38,429 nt of DNA. Source: Planctomycetota bacterium. Lineage in GTDB: Bacteria; Planctomycetota; Planctomycetia; Pirellulales; UBA1268. The stretch is taken from assembly GCA_018970605.1 (NCBI GenBank), contig JAGWWA010000013.1, forward strand, positions 1-38,429, given 5' to 3'. Both the position numbers and the translations under genes were made by a program. Below, in pieces: positions 9,550 to 17,381 of the stretch (within the stretch, counting starts at the first letter, position 1; every line of letters begins with the position of its first letter). The notes under the pieces are model-generated. The model was given only the letters and a program-made list of their open reading frames with translations. It was not told where the DNA came from and made no database searches.

Positions 9550-9579
9550 TTGCAAACACTCCGGTTGTCACCTTTGTAA
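9550..9579 (+). promoter_or_regulatory. Possible sigma70-like promoter for the small basic protein
   Basis: A locally AT-richer stretch between hemA and the gene at 9646 contains TTGCAA (9550-9555) and TTGTAA (9574-9579) separated by 18 bases. This is only a weak match to the -35/-10 consensus. The rest of 9410-9645 shows nothing else except the short repeats noted separately. Confidence 0.25.
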
Positions 9580-9602
9580 CACCCGTTGAATTTCCCCCCG
9601 TG

Positions 9603-9634
9603 CACGATTTCACGATTCCACGATTCCACGATTC
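9603..9634. repeat. Four tandem 8-bp units ahead of the small gene
   Basis: CACGATTT followed by three exact CACGATTC units run from 9603 to 9634 and end just before the ribosome-binding GGAG (9637-9640) of the gene starting at 9646. Such a short array can change copy number by slippage or can be a multi-site operator; neither is shown. Confidence 0.75.
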
Positions 9635-9645
9635 CTGGAGTACCT

Positions 9646-10038
9646 ATGGCCGATCCGAAGAAGCCTGCCGACAAGAAGCCCGCCGCCGACATCAACAAGT
9701 CGGCAGAGATCCGCAAGGTCGCCACGGCGATGAAGGCCAGCGGTGAGAAGCCGCGTCCGGTCACCATTATCGCCACCCTGAAGAAGCATGGCGTGACGGT
9801 GTCGTCGCCGCAGGTGAGCATGGTGCTCAAGCGCATGGGCTTCAAGCCCCGCAAGCGGCGGAAGGCCGGCAGTTTGGCTGCGGCCGTCGCCGTGGCGAAC
9901 AAGGCAAACAAGACAGGCAAGTCGAAGACCAAGATCTCGGTCGAGGACCTCGTCGCCGCCAAGAAGGCGGTCGGCCGGCTCGGCGGGCTCGACCGGGCGG
10001 TCGCCGCGATCGAGGCCCTGCGGCAGTTCGAGTCTTGA
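9646..10038 (+). CDS. Small basic protein with helix-turn-helix-like segment
   Basis: A 130-residue, Lys-rich protein without signal peptide or membrane segment. It starts with a PADKKPAADINKSAE leader, then a helical region (EIRKVATAMKASGEKPRPVTIIATLKKHG), and TVSSPQVSMVLKRMGF, which resembles a helix-turn-helix recognition unit. A strongly basic PRKRRKAG segment follows, then an Ala/Lys linker and a short helical tail (VAAKKAVGRLGGLDRAVAAIEAL). This suggests a nucleic-acid-binding protein, perhaps nucleoid-associated. I recall similar uncharacterised proteins in planctomycetes but know no assigned function. GGAG lies six bases before the ATG and supports the start. A strong hairpin follows the stop by eight bases, so it is probably a single-gene unit. 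Confidence 0.8.
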   Translation: MADPKKPADKKPAADINKSAEIRKVATAMKASGEKPRPVTIIATLKKHGVTVSSPQVSMVLKRMGFKPRKRRKAGSLAAAVAVANKANKTGKSKTKISVEDLVAAKKAVGRLGGLDRAVAAIEALRQFES

Positions 10039-10046
10039 TTCCAAGG

Positions 10047-10075
10047 GCCGGCTGGCCGCTGAGCGGCCAGCCGGC
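10047..10075 (+). terminator. Perfect 14-bp inverted repeat after the small gene
   Basis: GCCGGCTGGCCGCT (10047-10060) and AGCGGCCAGCCGGC (10062-10075) are exact reverse complements with one base between them, eight bases after the stop at 10038. The tail TACTGTTTC has only a weak T run, so this may be a factor-aided terminator or an mRNA 3'-end stabiliser. Confidence 0.6.
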
Positions 10076-10151
10076 TACTGTTTCATGCCCCTGTGCATGC
10101 GCGTATTCATGCCCCGGGGCGTTCACGGCAGCCCCGCGGAGTTGGGTCAGC

Positions 10152-11387
10152 ATGATCCGAGCATCCCACCCCGAAGTCGTGGTCATCGGCGGCGGACCAG
10201 CCGGCACGACGACGGCGACGCTCGTCGCCCAGCAGGGCCGGTCGGTGCGGCTCTACGAGCGGGAGCGTTTCCCCCGCTACCACGTCGGCGAGTCGCTGAT
10301 TCCGGAGACGTTCTGGGTACTCGACCGGCTCGGCATCCTGCCGCAGCTTCGCGGGGGTCCGTTCGTCGAGAAGCACAGCGTGCAGTTTGTCTCGGAGCAG
10401 GGGCGGCTTTCCGAGCCGTTTTACTTTGCCGATTACAAGCCGCACGAGAGTTCGCAAACCTGGCAGGTCACACGCCAGGAGTTCGACCAGCTGATGCTCG
10501 ACAACGCCCGGCGGCATGGTGTCGATGCCCGCGAGGGCGTACGGGTGCTCGAAGTGCTCTTCGAGGGCGGTCGGGCGGTCGGCGTGCGGACGGTCGATGA
10601 GGCCGGTTTCGAGGAGGAGGTCCGCTGCCGTGTCGTGGTCGATGCGGCCGGGCAGAGCGGCCTGATTCTCGATCGACTGGGCTTGAGGCAGTGGGATCCG
10701 GTGCTCAAGAAAGCGGCGATCTGGAGCTACTTCAAAGGGGCGGCCCGCGAACAGGGCCGCGATGCCGGGGCGACGCTCGTCATGCAGACCGCCGGCAAGA
10801 TCGGCTGGTTCTGGTACATCCCGCTTCAGAACGACATCACCAGCATCGGCGTGGTCGCGCCATTCGATCACCTCTTCAAGAACCGCGACACCAAGGATCT
10901 CGAGGCGATCTTCACCGAGGAGATGGCGAGGTGCCCCGGCCTGCAACCCAGGATCGCCGGGGCCGAGCGGGTGGCGCCCCACCGGGCGGCGAAGGAATAC
11001 TCCTACCGCTCCTCGAAGGTGGCGGGCGACGGATGGGTGCTCGTGGGCGATGCCTTCGGGTTTCTCGACCCGCTCTACTCCTCGGGCATTCTCCTCGCGC
11101 TCAAGAGCGGGGCGCTGGCCGCCGATGCGATCGTCGCGGGCCTGGAGCGGGGTGATGTGTCGGAGGCGGCCCTGGGCTCGTGGGGCCCGGGCTACGTCGC
11201 CGGTCTCGAGCGGATGCGACAACTCGTCTGCGGCTTCTACGACGGCCTGAACTTCGGCAAACTCGTCCGCGATCACGGCCACGCCAAGCCGCTGATCACC
11301 GACATTCTCATCGGTGATATTTTCAAGGGCGACATCGACGCCCTCTGGCCCCTGGTCGAGGCGGCGAAGGAGCCGGCGGCGGTCTGA
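10152..11387 (+). CDS. FAD-dependent oxidoreductase, flavin-halogenase-like
   Basis: A 411-residue flavoprotein of the PHBH-like superfamily that includes geranylgeranyl reductases and flavin-dependent halogenases. The FAD dinucleotide fold is at the N terminus (VVVIGGGPAGTTTA, residues 9-22), followed by HVGESLIPETFWVLDRLG. The second FAD motif is DGWVLVGDAFGFLDPLYSSG near residue 295-315. Two features match halogenases: WFWYIP at 219-224 fits WxWxIP, and Lys74 in FVEKHSVQF is near where the class places its active-site Lys. Geranylgeranyl reductases have a related but different motif. Met at 10152 is chosen because it leads directly into the nucleotide-binding strand; the frame is open upstream to 10035. 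No flavin reductase or biosynthetic cluster lies beside it, so the substrate is unknown. Confidence 0.85.
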   Translation: MIRASHPEVVVIGGGPAGTTTATLVAQQGRSVRLYERERFPRYHVGESLIPETFWVLDRLGILPQLRGGPFVEKHSVQFVSEQGRLSEPFYFADYKPHESSQTWQVTRQEFDQLMLDNARRHGVDAREGVRVLEVLFEGGRAVGVRTVDEAGFEEEVRCRVVVDAAGQSGLILDRLGLRQWDPVLKKAAIWSYFKGAAREQGRDAGATLVMQTAGKIGWFWYIPLQNDITSIGVVAPFDHLFKNRDTKDLEAIFTEEMARCPGLQPRIAGAERVAPHRAAKEYSYRSSKVAGDGWVLVGDAFGFLDPLYSSGILLALKSGALAADAIVAGLERGDVSEAALGSWGPGYVAGLERMRQLVCGFYDGLNFGKLVRDHGHAKPLITDILIGDIFKGDIDALWPLVEAAKEPAAV

Positions 11388-11395
11388 GACTCCTG

Positions 11396-11430
11396 CTCGG
11401 GGCTACCCACGTCCGTCGCCGGACGTTCGC
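11396..11430 (+). repeat. Diverged partial copy of the palindromic repeat
   Basis: CTCGGGGCTACCCACGTCC followed by the family sequence GTCGCCGGACGTTCGC, starting nine bases after the FAD-enzyme stop codon. It matches the left arm and the adjacent core of the copies that follow, but the right arm is missing. Confidence 0.6.
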
Positions 11431-11485
11431 ACCGGCCGGAAGCCCAACGGTGTACGCCATGAGGGCCTTCGCGTGGTGCGCCGCT

Positions 11486-11580
11486 CGGGGCTGCCGTGCC
11501 CCGTCGCCGGACGTTCGCCTCGGCCCTCATGGCCTCGGCTCACTCGGATGCCGCCGGCTCGCGGGGCATCGGCAGCCCCG
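11486..11580 (+). repeat. Palindromic element, array copy 1 (short form)
   Basis: Left arm CGGGGCTGCCGTGCCCCG (11486-11503) and right arm CGGGGCATCGGCAGCCCCG (11562-11580) are inverted repeats differing by one inserted base. The inner part keeps GTCGCCGGACGTTCGC but lacks the CTGCGCTTCGCCATCCTG segment of longer copies. Confidence 0.8.
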
Positions 11581-11651
11581 AGGTCCCCGCAGTGATCTCA
11601 TCAGGAAGCCCAATCGCGTAAGCGATGGGGGCCTCCGCGTGGAATGCCGCT

Positions 11652-11782
11652 CGGGGCTGCCGTACCCCGTCGCCGGACGTTCGCTGCGGGCATCCTGCCC
11701 TGCGCTCACTGCACGCCGGCTGCGCTTCGCCATCCTGGCTGCGCTGGCCGCCGAGCCCGGCTCCGGGGCATCGGCAGCCCCG
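11652..11782 (+). repeat. Palindromic element, array copy 2
   Basis: Full 131-bp form. Left arm 11652-11669 (CGGGGCTGCCGTACCCCG) pairs with right arm 11764-11782 (CGGGGCATCGGCAGCCCCG). Inside are GTCGCCGGACGTTCGC, an imperfect small hairpin around GCGGGCATCCTGCCCTGC, and the segment CTGCGCTTCGCCATCCTGGC. Confidence 0.8.
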
Positions 11783-11853
11783 AGCTCCCCGCAGTGATGT
11801 CATCCGGAAGCCCAATCGCGTAAGCGATGGGGGCCTTCGGGTGGTGCGCCGCT

Positions 11854-11987
11854 CAGGGCTGCCGTGCCCCGTCGCCGGACGTTCGCCTCGGCCCTCATGG
11901 CCTCGGCTCACTCGGATGCCGCCGGCGCTTCGCCATCCTGGCTGCGCTTGGCGGCATGCGCCGGCTCGCGGGGCATCGGCAGCCCCG
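11854..11987 (+). repeat. Palindromic element, array copy 3
   Basis: Left arm 11854-11871 (CAGGGCTGCCGTGCCCCG) pairs with right arm 11969-11987 (CGGGGCATCGGCAGCCCCG). The core is a mosaic: its first half matches copy 1 and its second half carries the CTTCGCCATCCTGGCTGCGC segment of copy 2, which suggests recombination between units. Confidence 0.8.
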
Positions 11988-12008
11988 AGCTCCCTGCAGT
12001 GATGTCAT

Positions 12009-12080
12009 CAGGAAGCCCAATCGCGTAAGCGATGGGGGCCTCCGCGTGGAATGCCGCTCGGGGCTGCCGACGTCCCGTCG
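12009..12080 (+). repeat. Truncated array copy 4
   Basis: The hairpin leader is intact and almost identical to copy 2, followed by the left arm CGGGGCTGCCGACGTCCCG. The element then stops and unique sequence begins, so the core and right arm are lost. Confidence 0.7.
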
Positions 12081-12399
12081 CGGCATCCAGGTGCAGGTCG
12101 GCAACCGTTCCCTACGCGGGGAGCCCCGACGAAACCGGGCGGCCAGCAGGCTTGTTCGAGTGTGCACGAGTCGGCTTCCACGCGGTGGTGAAGGGCGCGA
12201 ACCTGCCGGTTGTGCCGCTGCTGCGGGCAGCGGCAGGCCATTGCCGGCCCCGCCACCTCCGGGCCGGCGCCGGGAAACCGGGTGTATGCTTGAGCGGATC
12301 GGTCTGCCGGCAAAGTTTGGCCAGGCCGCTTCTCTTTCCTGTTCCGCAGGGTCGCCTGTTCGAGCGGAGCAGAGCCCGTCTCGCCTCATCCCGAGTTCG

Positions 12400-14715
12400 A
12401 TGTCCGACAACCGCGAGTTCATCGAGGAGTTTCTGGTCGAGTCGAGTGAGAACCTCGACCAACTCGACAAGGACCTGCTCGCGCTGGAGGCCGATCCGGC
12501 CGACCCGCAGCGGCTCGCGAGCGTGTTTCGCACGGTTCACACGATCAAGGGCAACAGCGGCTTCTTCGGCTTTTCCAAGCTCGGAGCCCTCGCCCACAGC
12601 GGCGAGCACCTGCTCGGCAAGCTTCGCGACGGCAAACTGCGGCTGGATGATCGCGTGGCGGGCACGCTCTATTCGATGGTCGATGCCGTCCGCACGATCC
12701 TCCAGTCGATCGAAACCGCGGGCAACGAGGGCGACCACGACTACCGCGAACTCTCGCGGACGCTGGCGGCGGTCGCGGAGCAGTCGCAGGCGGCCGTGGA
12801 AGTCGCCACGGCACCATCGACCCCGGCCGTTCCTCCCGAGCCATCGTCATCCGAGCCAGCTGCCGTGGAGCCGCCGGCGCCGGAGCCGCTCACGGTTGCC
12901 CACGCTGAGCCGGTGGAGTCTTCGCCTCCTCAGGTGACACCGCCCCCTGTAGCACCACCGGCTCCGATCCAGCCCGCTGCCGCGGCGGTCGCAGTGCCTG
13001 GCAGCGCCGCTCCTAACTCGCCTGCGGCATCTCCGCCGGCGACCGTCTCCGCCACGGAGACGACCGTCCGCGTCGATGTGGAACTACTCGCCTCGATCCT
13101 CGACCTGGTGGGCGAACTGGTGCTGGCCCGCAACCAACTGCGGAGCGTCGACAGCGACGATCCGGCTGTGCAGGCCTGCTCCCAGCGGATCAACGCGGTC
13201 ACCAACGCCCTGCAGGAGACCGCCGTCAAGACCCGGCTGCAGCCCGTCGAGCATGTCTTCAACCGGTTTCCCCGGACCGTCCGCGACCTCGCGGTGTCGT
13301 GCGGCAAAGAGGTGCAGCTGGTCATCGACGGCGCCGACACCGAACTCGACCGCTCGCTGATCGAGAGCATCCGCGACCCGCTGACGCACCTGATCCGCAA
13401 CGCCGTCGATCACGGCATCGAGCCACCCGACGTGCGTGCCGCCACCGGCAAGCCGCGGGCAGGCCGCTTGTCGCTGCGGGCCTTCAATGAGAGCGGCCGC
13501 GTCACGATCGAGGTGTCCGACGACGGTGGCGGTATCGCCTTCGAGAAGGTGCGGGAGAAGGCGATCGCCCGCGGCCTCGTGTCGGCCGCCGAGGCGGCGG
13601 CGCTGTCGCCGGAGCGGGTTCTGCAGTTCATCTTCGAGCCCGGGTTCTCGACTGCCGCCCAGGTGACGAGCGTCTCGGGCCGCGGAGTCGGCATGGACGT
13701 CGTCCGTACCAACATCGAGGCGATCGGCGGCACGATCGACATCCAGAGCGTGCCCGGCATGGGCACCACCGTCCGCGTGCACGTGCCGCTGACGCTCGCG
13801 ATCATGCCGGCGCTCGTGGTCCGGTGCGGCAGCGAGCGGTTCGCCATCCCGCAGTCGGCGGTCGGAGAGCTCGTGCCGGTTTCCCGCGATCGCAGCGGTC
13901 CGCGCATCGAAGGCCTGGCCGACGCTCCCGTGATGCGGGTTCGTGGTCGGCTCGTGCCGATCCTGTTCCTCGACCAGTTCCTCGGCATCCGCGAGACGAC
14001 CGCCTGCCGCGAGGAAGGAACCGTGGTCCTCGTCCGCGTTGACGATCACGAGTTCGGGCTCGTCGTCGATGGCATGCAGTCGGCCGCCGACCAGTTTCGC
14101 TGCCGCGACCTGCTCGACGCCGCCAGCCTCTCGACCATCGTGGTCAAGCCGATCGGCGGACTGCTCGCGGGTCTCGGGCTCTATTCGGGGGCGACCGTCC
14201 TCGGCGACGGCGGCGTGGTGCTGATCCTCGATCTCCGCGGGCTGCAGCGCATCGCCCGGCTTCCGCCCGTCGCCCGCGAGCCCGAAGCGGCCCTGGTGCC
14301 GTCGGCCGAGATCGCCGACCGATACCTCGTCTGCGGCACGCCGGCGGGGCGGCGGGTGGCCGTGCCCTTGGCCGACGTGGTGCGGCTGGAGCAGTATCAA
14401 CATGACAAGGTGCAGGTCGTCGCCGACCGCGCCGTCGTCCGTCGGGGCGAAGGGTTCACGCCGCTCGCCGACATCGACGAGGTCTTGGGGCGGCCGCCCG
14501 GCGCGACGCCTCAGACGCTCAATGTGGTCGTCATCGACGGTGGCGACGTCGGCGTGGGCCTCGCCGTCGCGACGATCCTCGACGTGCTCGCCGCCGAGTC
14601 GCCGATGCAGCCGACGGCTGCGACGGGCGTTTCCGGCATCCTGTCGCTGGGCGGCATCGCGACCGAGGTGGTCGATCTCCGCGCGGCGCGGCGGCACGTG
14701 GCGATCGAGGCCTGA
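12400..14715 (+). CDS. cheA: Chemotaxis histidine kinase CheA
   Basis: Cytoplasmic kinase coupling receptor arrays to response regulators; 771 residues. The HPt (P1) domain is at 1-130 with phosphoacceptor His47 in TVHTIKGNSGFFGF. Residues 131-219 are a Pro/Ala/Ser-rich linker where the CheY-binding P2 domain would be; no P2 fold is apparent. The dimerisation helices are at about 222-300 (LVGELVLARNQL). The ATPase carries N box HLIRNAVDHGIE, G1 VSDDGGGI and G2 GRGVGMDVV. The C terminus appears to hold two CheW-like domains, about 462-620 and 640-771. ATG 12400 starts directly at the HPt helix. The cheW gene begins one base after the stop, so the chemosensory genes are co-transcribed. Confidence 0.95.
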   Translation: MSDNREFIEEFLVESSENLDQLDKDLLALEADPADPQRLASVFRTVHTIKGNSGFFGFSKLGALAHSGEHLLGKLRDGKLRLDDRVAGTLYSMVDAVRTILQSIETAGNEGDHDYRELSRTLAAVAEQSQAAVEVATAPSTPAVPPEPSSSEPAAVEPPAPEPLTVAHAEPVESSPPQVTPPPVAPPAPIQPAAAAVAVPGSAAPNSPAASPPATVSATETTVRVDVELLASILDLVGELVLARNQLRSVDSDDPAVQACSQRINAVTNALQETAVKTRLQPVEHVFNRFPRTVRDLAVSCGKEVQLVIDGADTELDRSLIESIRDPLTHLIRNAVDHGIEPPDVRAATGKPRAGRLSLRAFNESGRVTIEVSDDGGGIAFEKVREKAIARGLVSAAEAAALSPERVLQFIFEPGFSTAAQVTSVSGRGVGMDVVRTNIEAIGGTIDIQSVPGMGTTVRVHVPLTLAIMPALVVRCGSERFAIPQSAVGELVPVSRDRSGPRIEGLADAPVMRVRGRLVPILFLDQFLGIRETTACREEGTVVLVRVDDHEFGLVVDGMQSAADQFRCRDLLDAASLSTIVVKPIGGLLAGLGLYSGATVLGDGGVVLILDLRGLQRIARLPPVAREPEAALVPSAEIADRYLVCGTPAGRRVAVPLADVVRLEQYQHDKVQVVADRAVVRRGEGFTPLADIDEVLGRPPGATPQTLNVVVIDGGDVGVGLAVATILDVLAAESPMQPTAATGVSGILSLGGIATEVVDLRAARRHVAIEA

Positions 14716-14716
14716 C

Positions 14717-15202
14717 ATGAGCGACCCGCGTATCCACCACTGCTGCACGTTCCGCATCGGCGATGCCTGCTTCGCGCTGCCCGCCGACGGCGTCGTCGAG
14801 GTGCTCCGCGGCGGCGGGCTGGCCCGCGTGCCGCTCGCGCCGGAGGGCGTGCGTGGGCTGGTGCACCTGCGGGGCCGGATCGTGCCGGTCGTCGATCCGG
14901 CGGCGCAGCTCGGCGTCAGCCGTGTCGCCCCGGAGCGGGCAACGCACCTGGTGATCGCCCTGCAGGACGACTGGTACGGCCTCGTGATCGACGAGATGCT
15001 CGACGTGGTCGAGATTCCGGCCGACCGTGTCGAGCAGGCCGCCACGCCCACCACCGAGTCCAGTGGCGACGCCTTGATCGGGGTTTTCGCCGCCCCCGAC
15101 CGGCTCGTGCATCTGCTCGATCCCCAGCGCATGATTCATTCACTCACGCGGCTCCGGCCGCAGGCACCCGAGAGACAGGGAGTTTCCCATGGCAGATCGT
15201 GA
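14717..15202 (+). CDS. cheW: Chemotaxis coupling protein CheW
   Basis: A 161-residue CheW that links receptor tips to CheA. It shows the typical SH3-like strands ([23 protein letters not shown]), the hallmark [22 protein letters not shown], and [23 protein letters not shown]. The start is one base after the cheA stop, and the end overlaps the receptor start by 14 bases (15189-15202), so translational coupling is likely. The C-terminal tail after [12 protein letters not shown] is short and Arg-rich. Confidence 0.94.
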   Translation: MSDPRIHHCCTFRIGDACFALPADGVVEVLRGGGLARVPLAPEGVRGLVHLRGRIVPVVDPAAQLGVSRVAPERATHLVIALQDDWYGLVIDEMLDVVEIPADRVEQAATPTTESSGDALIGVFAAPDRLVHLLDPQRMIHSLTRLRPQAPERQGVSHGRS

Positions 15203-17330
15203 TCATGCCGCCGTCGGCGGCTGGCGTTCGTTCCTCACCAATCCCCTCCTCCTCGCCCTGCTCGGGGTGTCGCTGATCCCCATGCTCTTCATGGGGCTGA
15301 TGAACTACCGCACGTCGTCGGCGGCCCTGCGGGAGCAGGCCTTCAAGCAGCTCGACACCGTCAATGCGATCACCGCGAAGGCGGTGGAGCGGTATTTCTC
15401 GACCCTGCGGCAGGAACTCTCCGTCCTGGCCGAGGGGCGGATCTGCGTGGAGTCGCTGCAGAAGTTTGCCGCCGGCATGGCATCCCTGCGGAACGACGAC
15501 AGGATCGACGACCAGGCACTCGCCGCCGCCCGCCGCGACCTCGAGGCCTTCTACACCGGAGACTTCACCACGGAGTTTCGCCGTCGGTCGGGCGAGTCGG
15601 TCGATCTCCGGCCGCTCTGCCAGGCGCTCGACGACGACTCGGCCTACGCGCAGTACCTCTACATCCGCTCCAACCCGAATCCGATCGGCTCCAAGTTCCT
15701 GCTCGAAGCCGCCGCCGACGGGTCGCCGTATTCCGCGGCCCACGCCGCCTACCATCCGTTCTTTCGCGGGCTCTGTGAGAAGTATGGCGTGTCCGACGTG
15801 TTCCTGATCGACGCGGCGACGGGCAAGGTGGTCTACAACGTGTCCAAGGAGACCGACTTCGGCACGACGCTGCGGGAGGGCCCGATGGCCTCCTCGAGTT
15901 TGGGCTTCGCCTTCCAGCAGGCGGTGGCGGCCGGCCGCCGCGATGCCGTCGCCTTCGGGCTTTTCCAGCGGTACCTCCCCTCGTGCAACGAGCCGGCGAG
16001 CTTCATGGCGGCGCCCATCTTCGACGGCCGGACGCTGGTTGGGGTCGTGGCCTTTCAGGTGCCGATCGACAAGGCCAACGCGATCATCGGCGAGACCACC
16101 GGCATGGGAAAGTCCGGTGAGACCTATGCGATCGGACCCGACCGGCTGTTTCGAAGCGATTCCCGATTCACCAAGGAACTCGGGGCGAAGACCACGATCA
16201 TCAATCCGGAGTTCAAGGTGGACACCGCCGCAGTCCGCGCGGCGCTCGACGAGGGCAAGTCCGGGACGGCGGAGGCGGCCGACTACCGCGGCGTGCCGTC
16301 GCTGGTGTCGTGGCGGCCGATCACGATCCACCGCGACGCCACCGGCGGCCGGGAAGACGTCCGCTGGGCGCTGATCTCCGAGATCGACACCGCCGAGGTC
16401 TTCCAGCCGGTCTCACGGCTCTTGAAGCTCGGCTTGACGGTGTTTGGACTCACCTCGGCGGCCGTGCTCGGTGTCTCGACCTTGATCGCCCGCCGGCTGA
16501 CCCGCGAATCCCAGCGGCAGGCCGCGCTCGTCGGCGGCATCGTCGACAACACCCACGCCCTGGCGAGTTCCTCCGAGGAACTCACGAGCGTCAGCCAGCA
16601 GATGAGCGCCGCCGCGGAGCAGACCACCGCCCAGGCCAACCTGGTGTCGGCTGCCGCGGAGCAGGTGAGCGGCAACACCCGGACGGTGGCCGGCTCGATC
16701 GACAACCTGGTGGCGAGCATCCACGAAATCGCCAAGAACGCGCAGGAGGCCGCGACCACGGCTCGCAAGGCGGTGGAGATGGCGTCGGCCACGTCGGGCA
16801 CGATGGCGGCCCTCGGCCGCTCCAGTCAGGAGATCGGCGCGGTGATCAAGGTGATCACGTCGATCGCCGAGCAGACCAACCTCCTGGCGCTCAATGCCAC
16901 GATCGAGGCCGCGCGGGCCGGGGAGGCGGGCAAGGGTTTTGCGGTGGTGGCGAGCGAGGTCAAGGAACTCGCCCGCGACACGGCCAAGGCCACCGAGGAG
17001 ATCGGCGGCCGGATCGAGTCGATGCAGGACGACACGCAGCGGGCCGTCGAGGCGATCGCCAGGATCGGCGACGTGATCGAGCAGATCGACAGCCTGCAGA
17101 CGAAGATCGCCGCGGCGGTGGAGGAGCAGTCGGTGACGACGAGCGAGATCGGCCGTAACATATCCGAGGCGACCACTGGCACGTCCGAGATCGCGGAGAA
17201 CATCGTGCAGGTGGCCCAGGCCGCGCAAAGCACCGCGGAGGGCGCGTCGAATACGCAGGTCTCATCGCAGGAACTCTCGCGGATGGCCCAGGCCCTGCAG
17301 CGGCTGGTCGAGGAATACAAGAAGAACTGA
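15189..17330 (+). CDS. Methyl-accepting chemotaxis protein without HAMP
   Basis: Membrane chemoreceptor of 713 residues. Membrane segments lie at about 18-38 and 411-433. The 370-residue extracytoplasmic region resembles a double Cache sensor ([24 protein letters not shown], then [21 protein letters not shown]). After the second membrane segment the chain goes from [18 protein letters not shown] straight into the coiled-coil signalling domain, with no recognisable HAMP. The kinase-control tip is [20 protein letters not shown] followed by [15 protein letters not shown]. The C terminus VEEYKKN lacks the NWETF-type CheR tether. It overlaps cheW and precedes cheB by 51 bp. The ligand is unknown; a small molecule is likely from the Cache fold. 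Confidence 0.93.
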   Translation: MADRDHAAVGGWRSFLTNPLLLALLGVSLIPMLFMGLMNYRTSSAALREQAFKQLDTVNAITAKAVERYFSTLRQELSVLAEGRICVESLQKFAAGMASLRNDDRIDDQALAAARRDLEAFYTGDFTTEFRRRSGESVDLRPLCQALDDDSAYAQYLYIRSNPNPIGSKFLLEAAADGSPYSAAHAAYHPFFRGLCEKYGVSDVFLIDAATGKVVYNVSKETDFGTTLREGPMASSSLGFAFQQAVAAGRRDAVAFGLFQRYLPSCNEPASFMAAPIFDGRTLVGVVAFQVPIDKANAIIGETTGMGKSGETYAIGPDRLFRSDSRFTKELGAKTTIINPEFKVDTAAVRAALDEGKSGTAEAADYRGVPSLVSWRPITIHRDATGGREDVRWALISEIDTAEVFQPVSRLLKLGLTVFGLTSAAVLGVSTLIARRLTRESQRQAALVGGIVDNTHALASSSEELTSVSQQMSAAAEQTTAQANLVSAAAEQVSGNTRTVAGSIDNLVASIHEIAKNAQEAATTARKAVEMASATSGTMAALGRSSQEIGAVIKVITSIAEQTNLLALNATIEAARAGEAGKGFAVVASEVKELARDTAKATEEIGGRIESMQDDTQRAVEAIARIGDVIEQIDSLQTKIAAAVEEQSVTTSEIGRNISEATTGTSEIAENIVQVAQAAQSTAEGASNTQVSSQELSRMAQALQRLVEEYKKN

Positions 17331-17343
17331 TCGCCGACCGCGA

Positions 17344-17359
17344 CCGGCCCAGCGGCCGG
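17344..17359 (+). other. Small hairpin between receptor and cheB
   Basis: CCGGCC (17344-17349), loop CAGC and GGCCGG (17354-17359) form a perfect 6-bp stem between the receptor stop and the cheB ribosome-binding site. It could influence mRNA processing or relative expression; it lacks a T tract, so it is not a convincing terminator. Confidence 0.35.
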
Positions 17360-17381
17360 CCGGGACAGGGAGGATCCCGCC

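Larger units (their letters stand above)
11437..12080 (+). repeat. Tandem array of about 200-bp composite repeat units
   Basis: Three complete units begin at about 11437, 11602 and 11804, and a fourth, cut short, at 12009. Each starts with the hairpin leader GGAAGCCCAATCGCG... (diverged in the first unit). A core bounded by inverted repeats follows, and each complete unit ends with a CCCGCAGTGAT-like junction. Unit lengths are about 165, 202 and 205 bp; the first lacks an inner segment. The units are in direct orientation and closely alike, indicating recent duplication. Related single copies occur at 19697, 23174 and 36102. Confidence 0.85.
11388..12399. other. 1-kb intergenic region: repeat array plus cheA leader
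   Basis: No convincing gene is present between the FAD enzyme and cheA. From 11396 to about 12080 it consists of repeat units described separately. From 12081 to 12399 the sequence is unique, with a 9-bp stem-loop (arms 12213-12221 and 12227-12235, TGCCGCTGC/GCAGCGGCA). It must contain the cheA promoter, but I cannot point to a confident one. Open frames crossing the array are repeat artefacts. Confidence 0.75.

Noticed and set aside
11437-12080. CRISPR array
   Set aside because: Units are about 200 bp, with no short constant repeat separated by unique spacers of equal size, and no cas gene is near.
11827-12399. Upstream extension of the cheA frame through the repeat array
   Set aside because: The added residues are translated repeat DNA, and the HPt domain begins directly at Met 12400.
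13084-15132. Long minus-strand open frame opposite cheA and cheW
   Set aside because: His/Arg/Asp-rich shadow of conserved chemotaxis genes, without start signals or domains.
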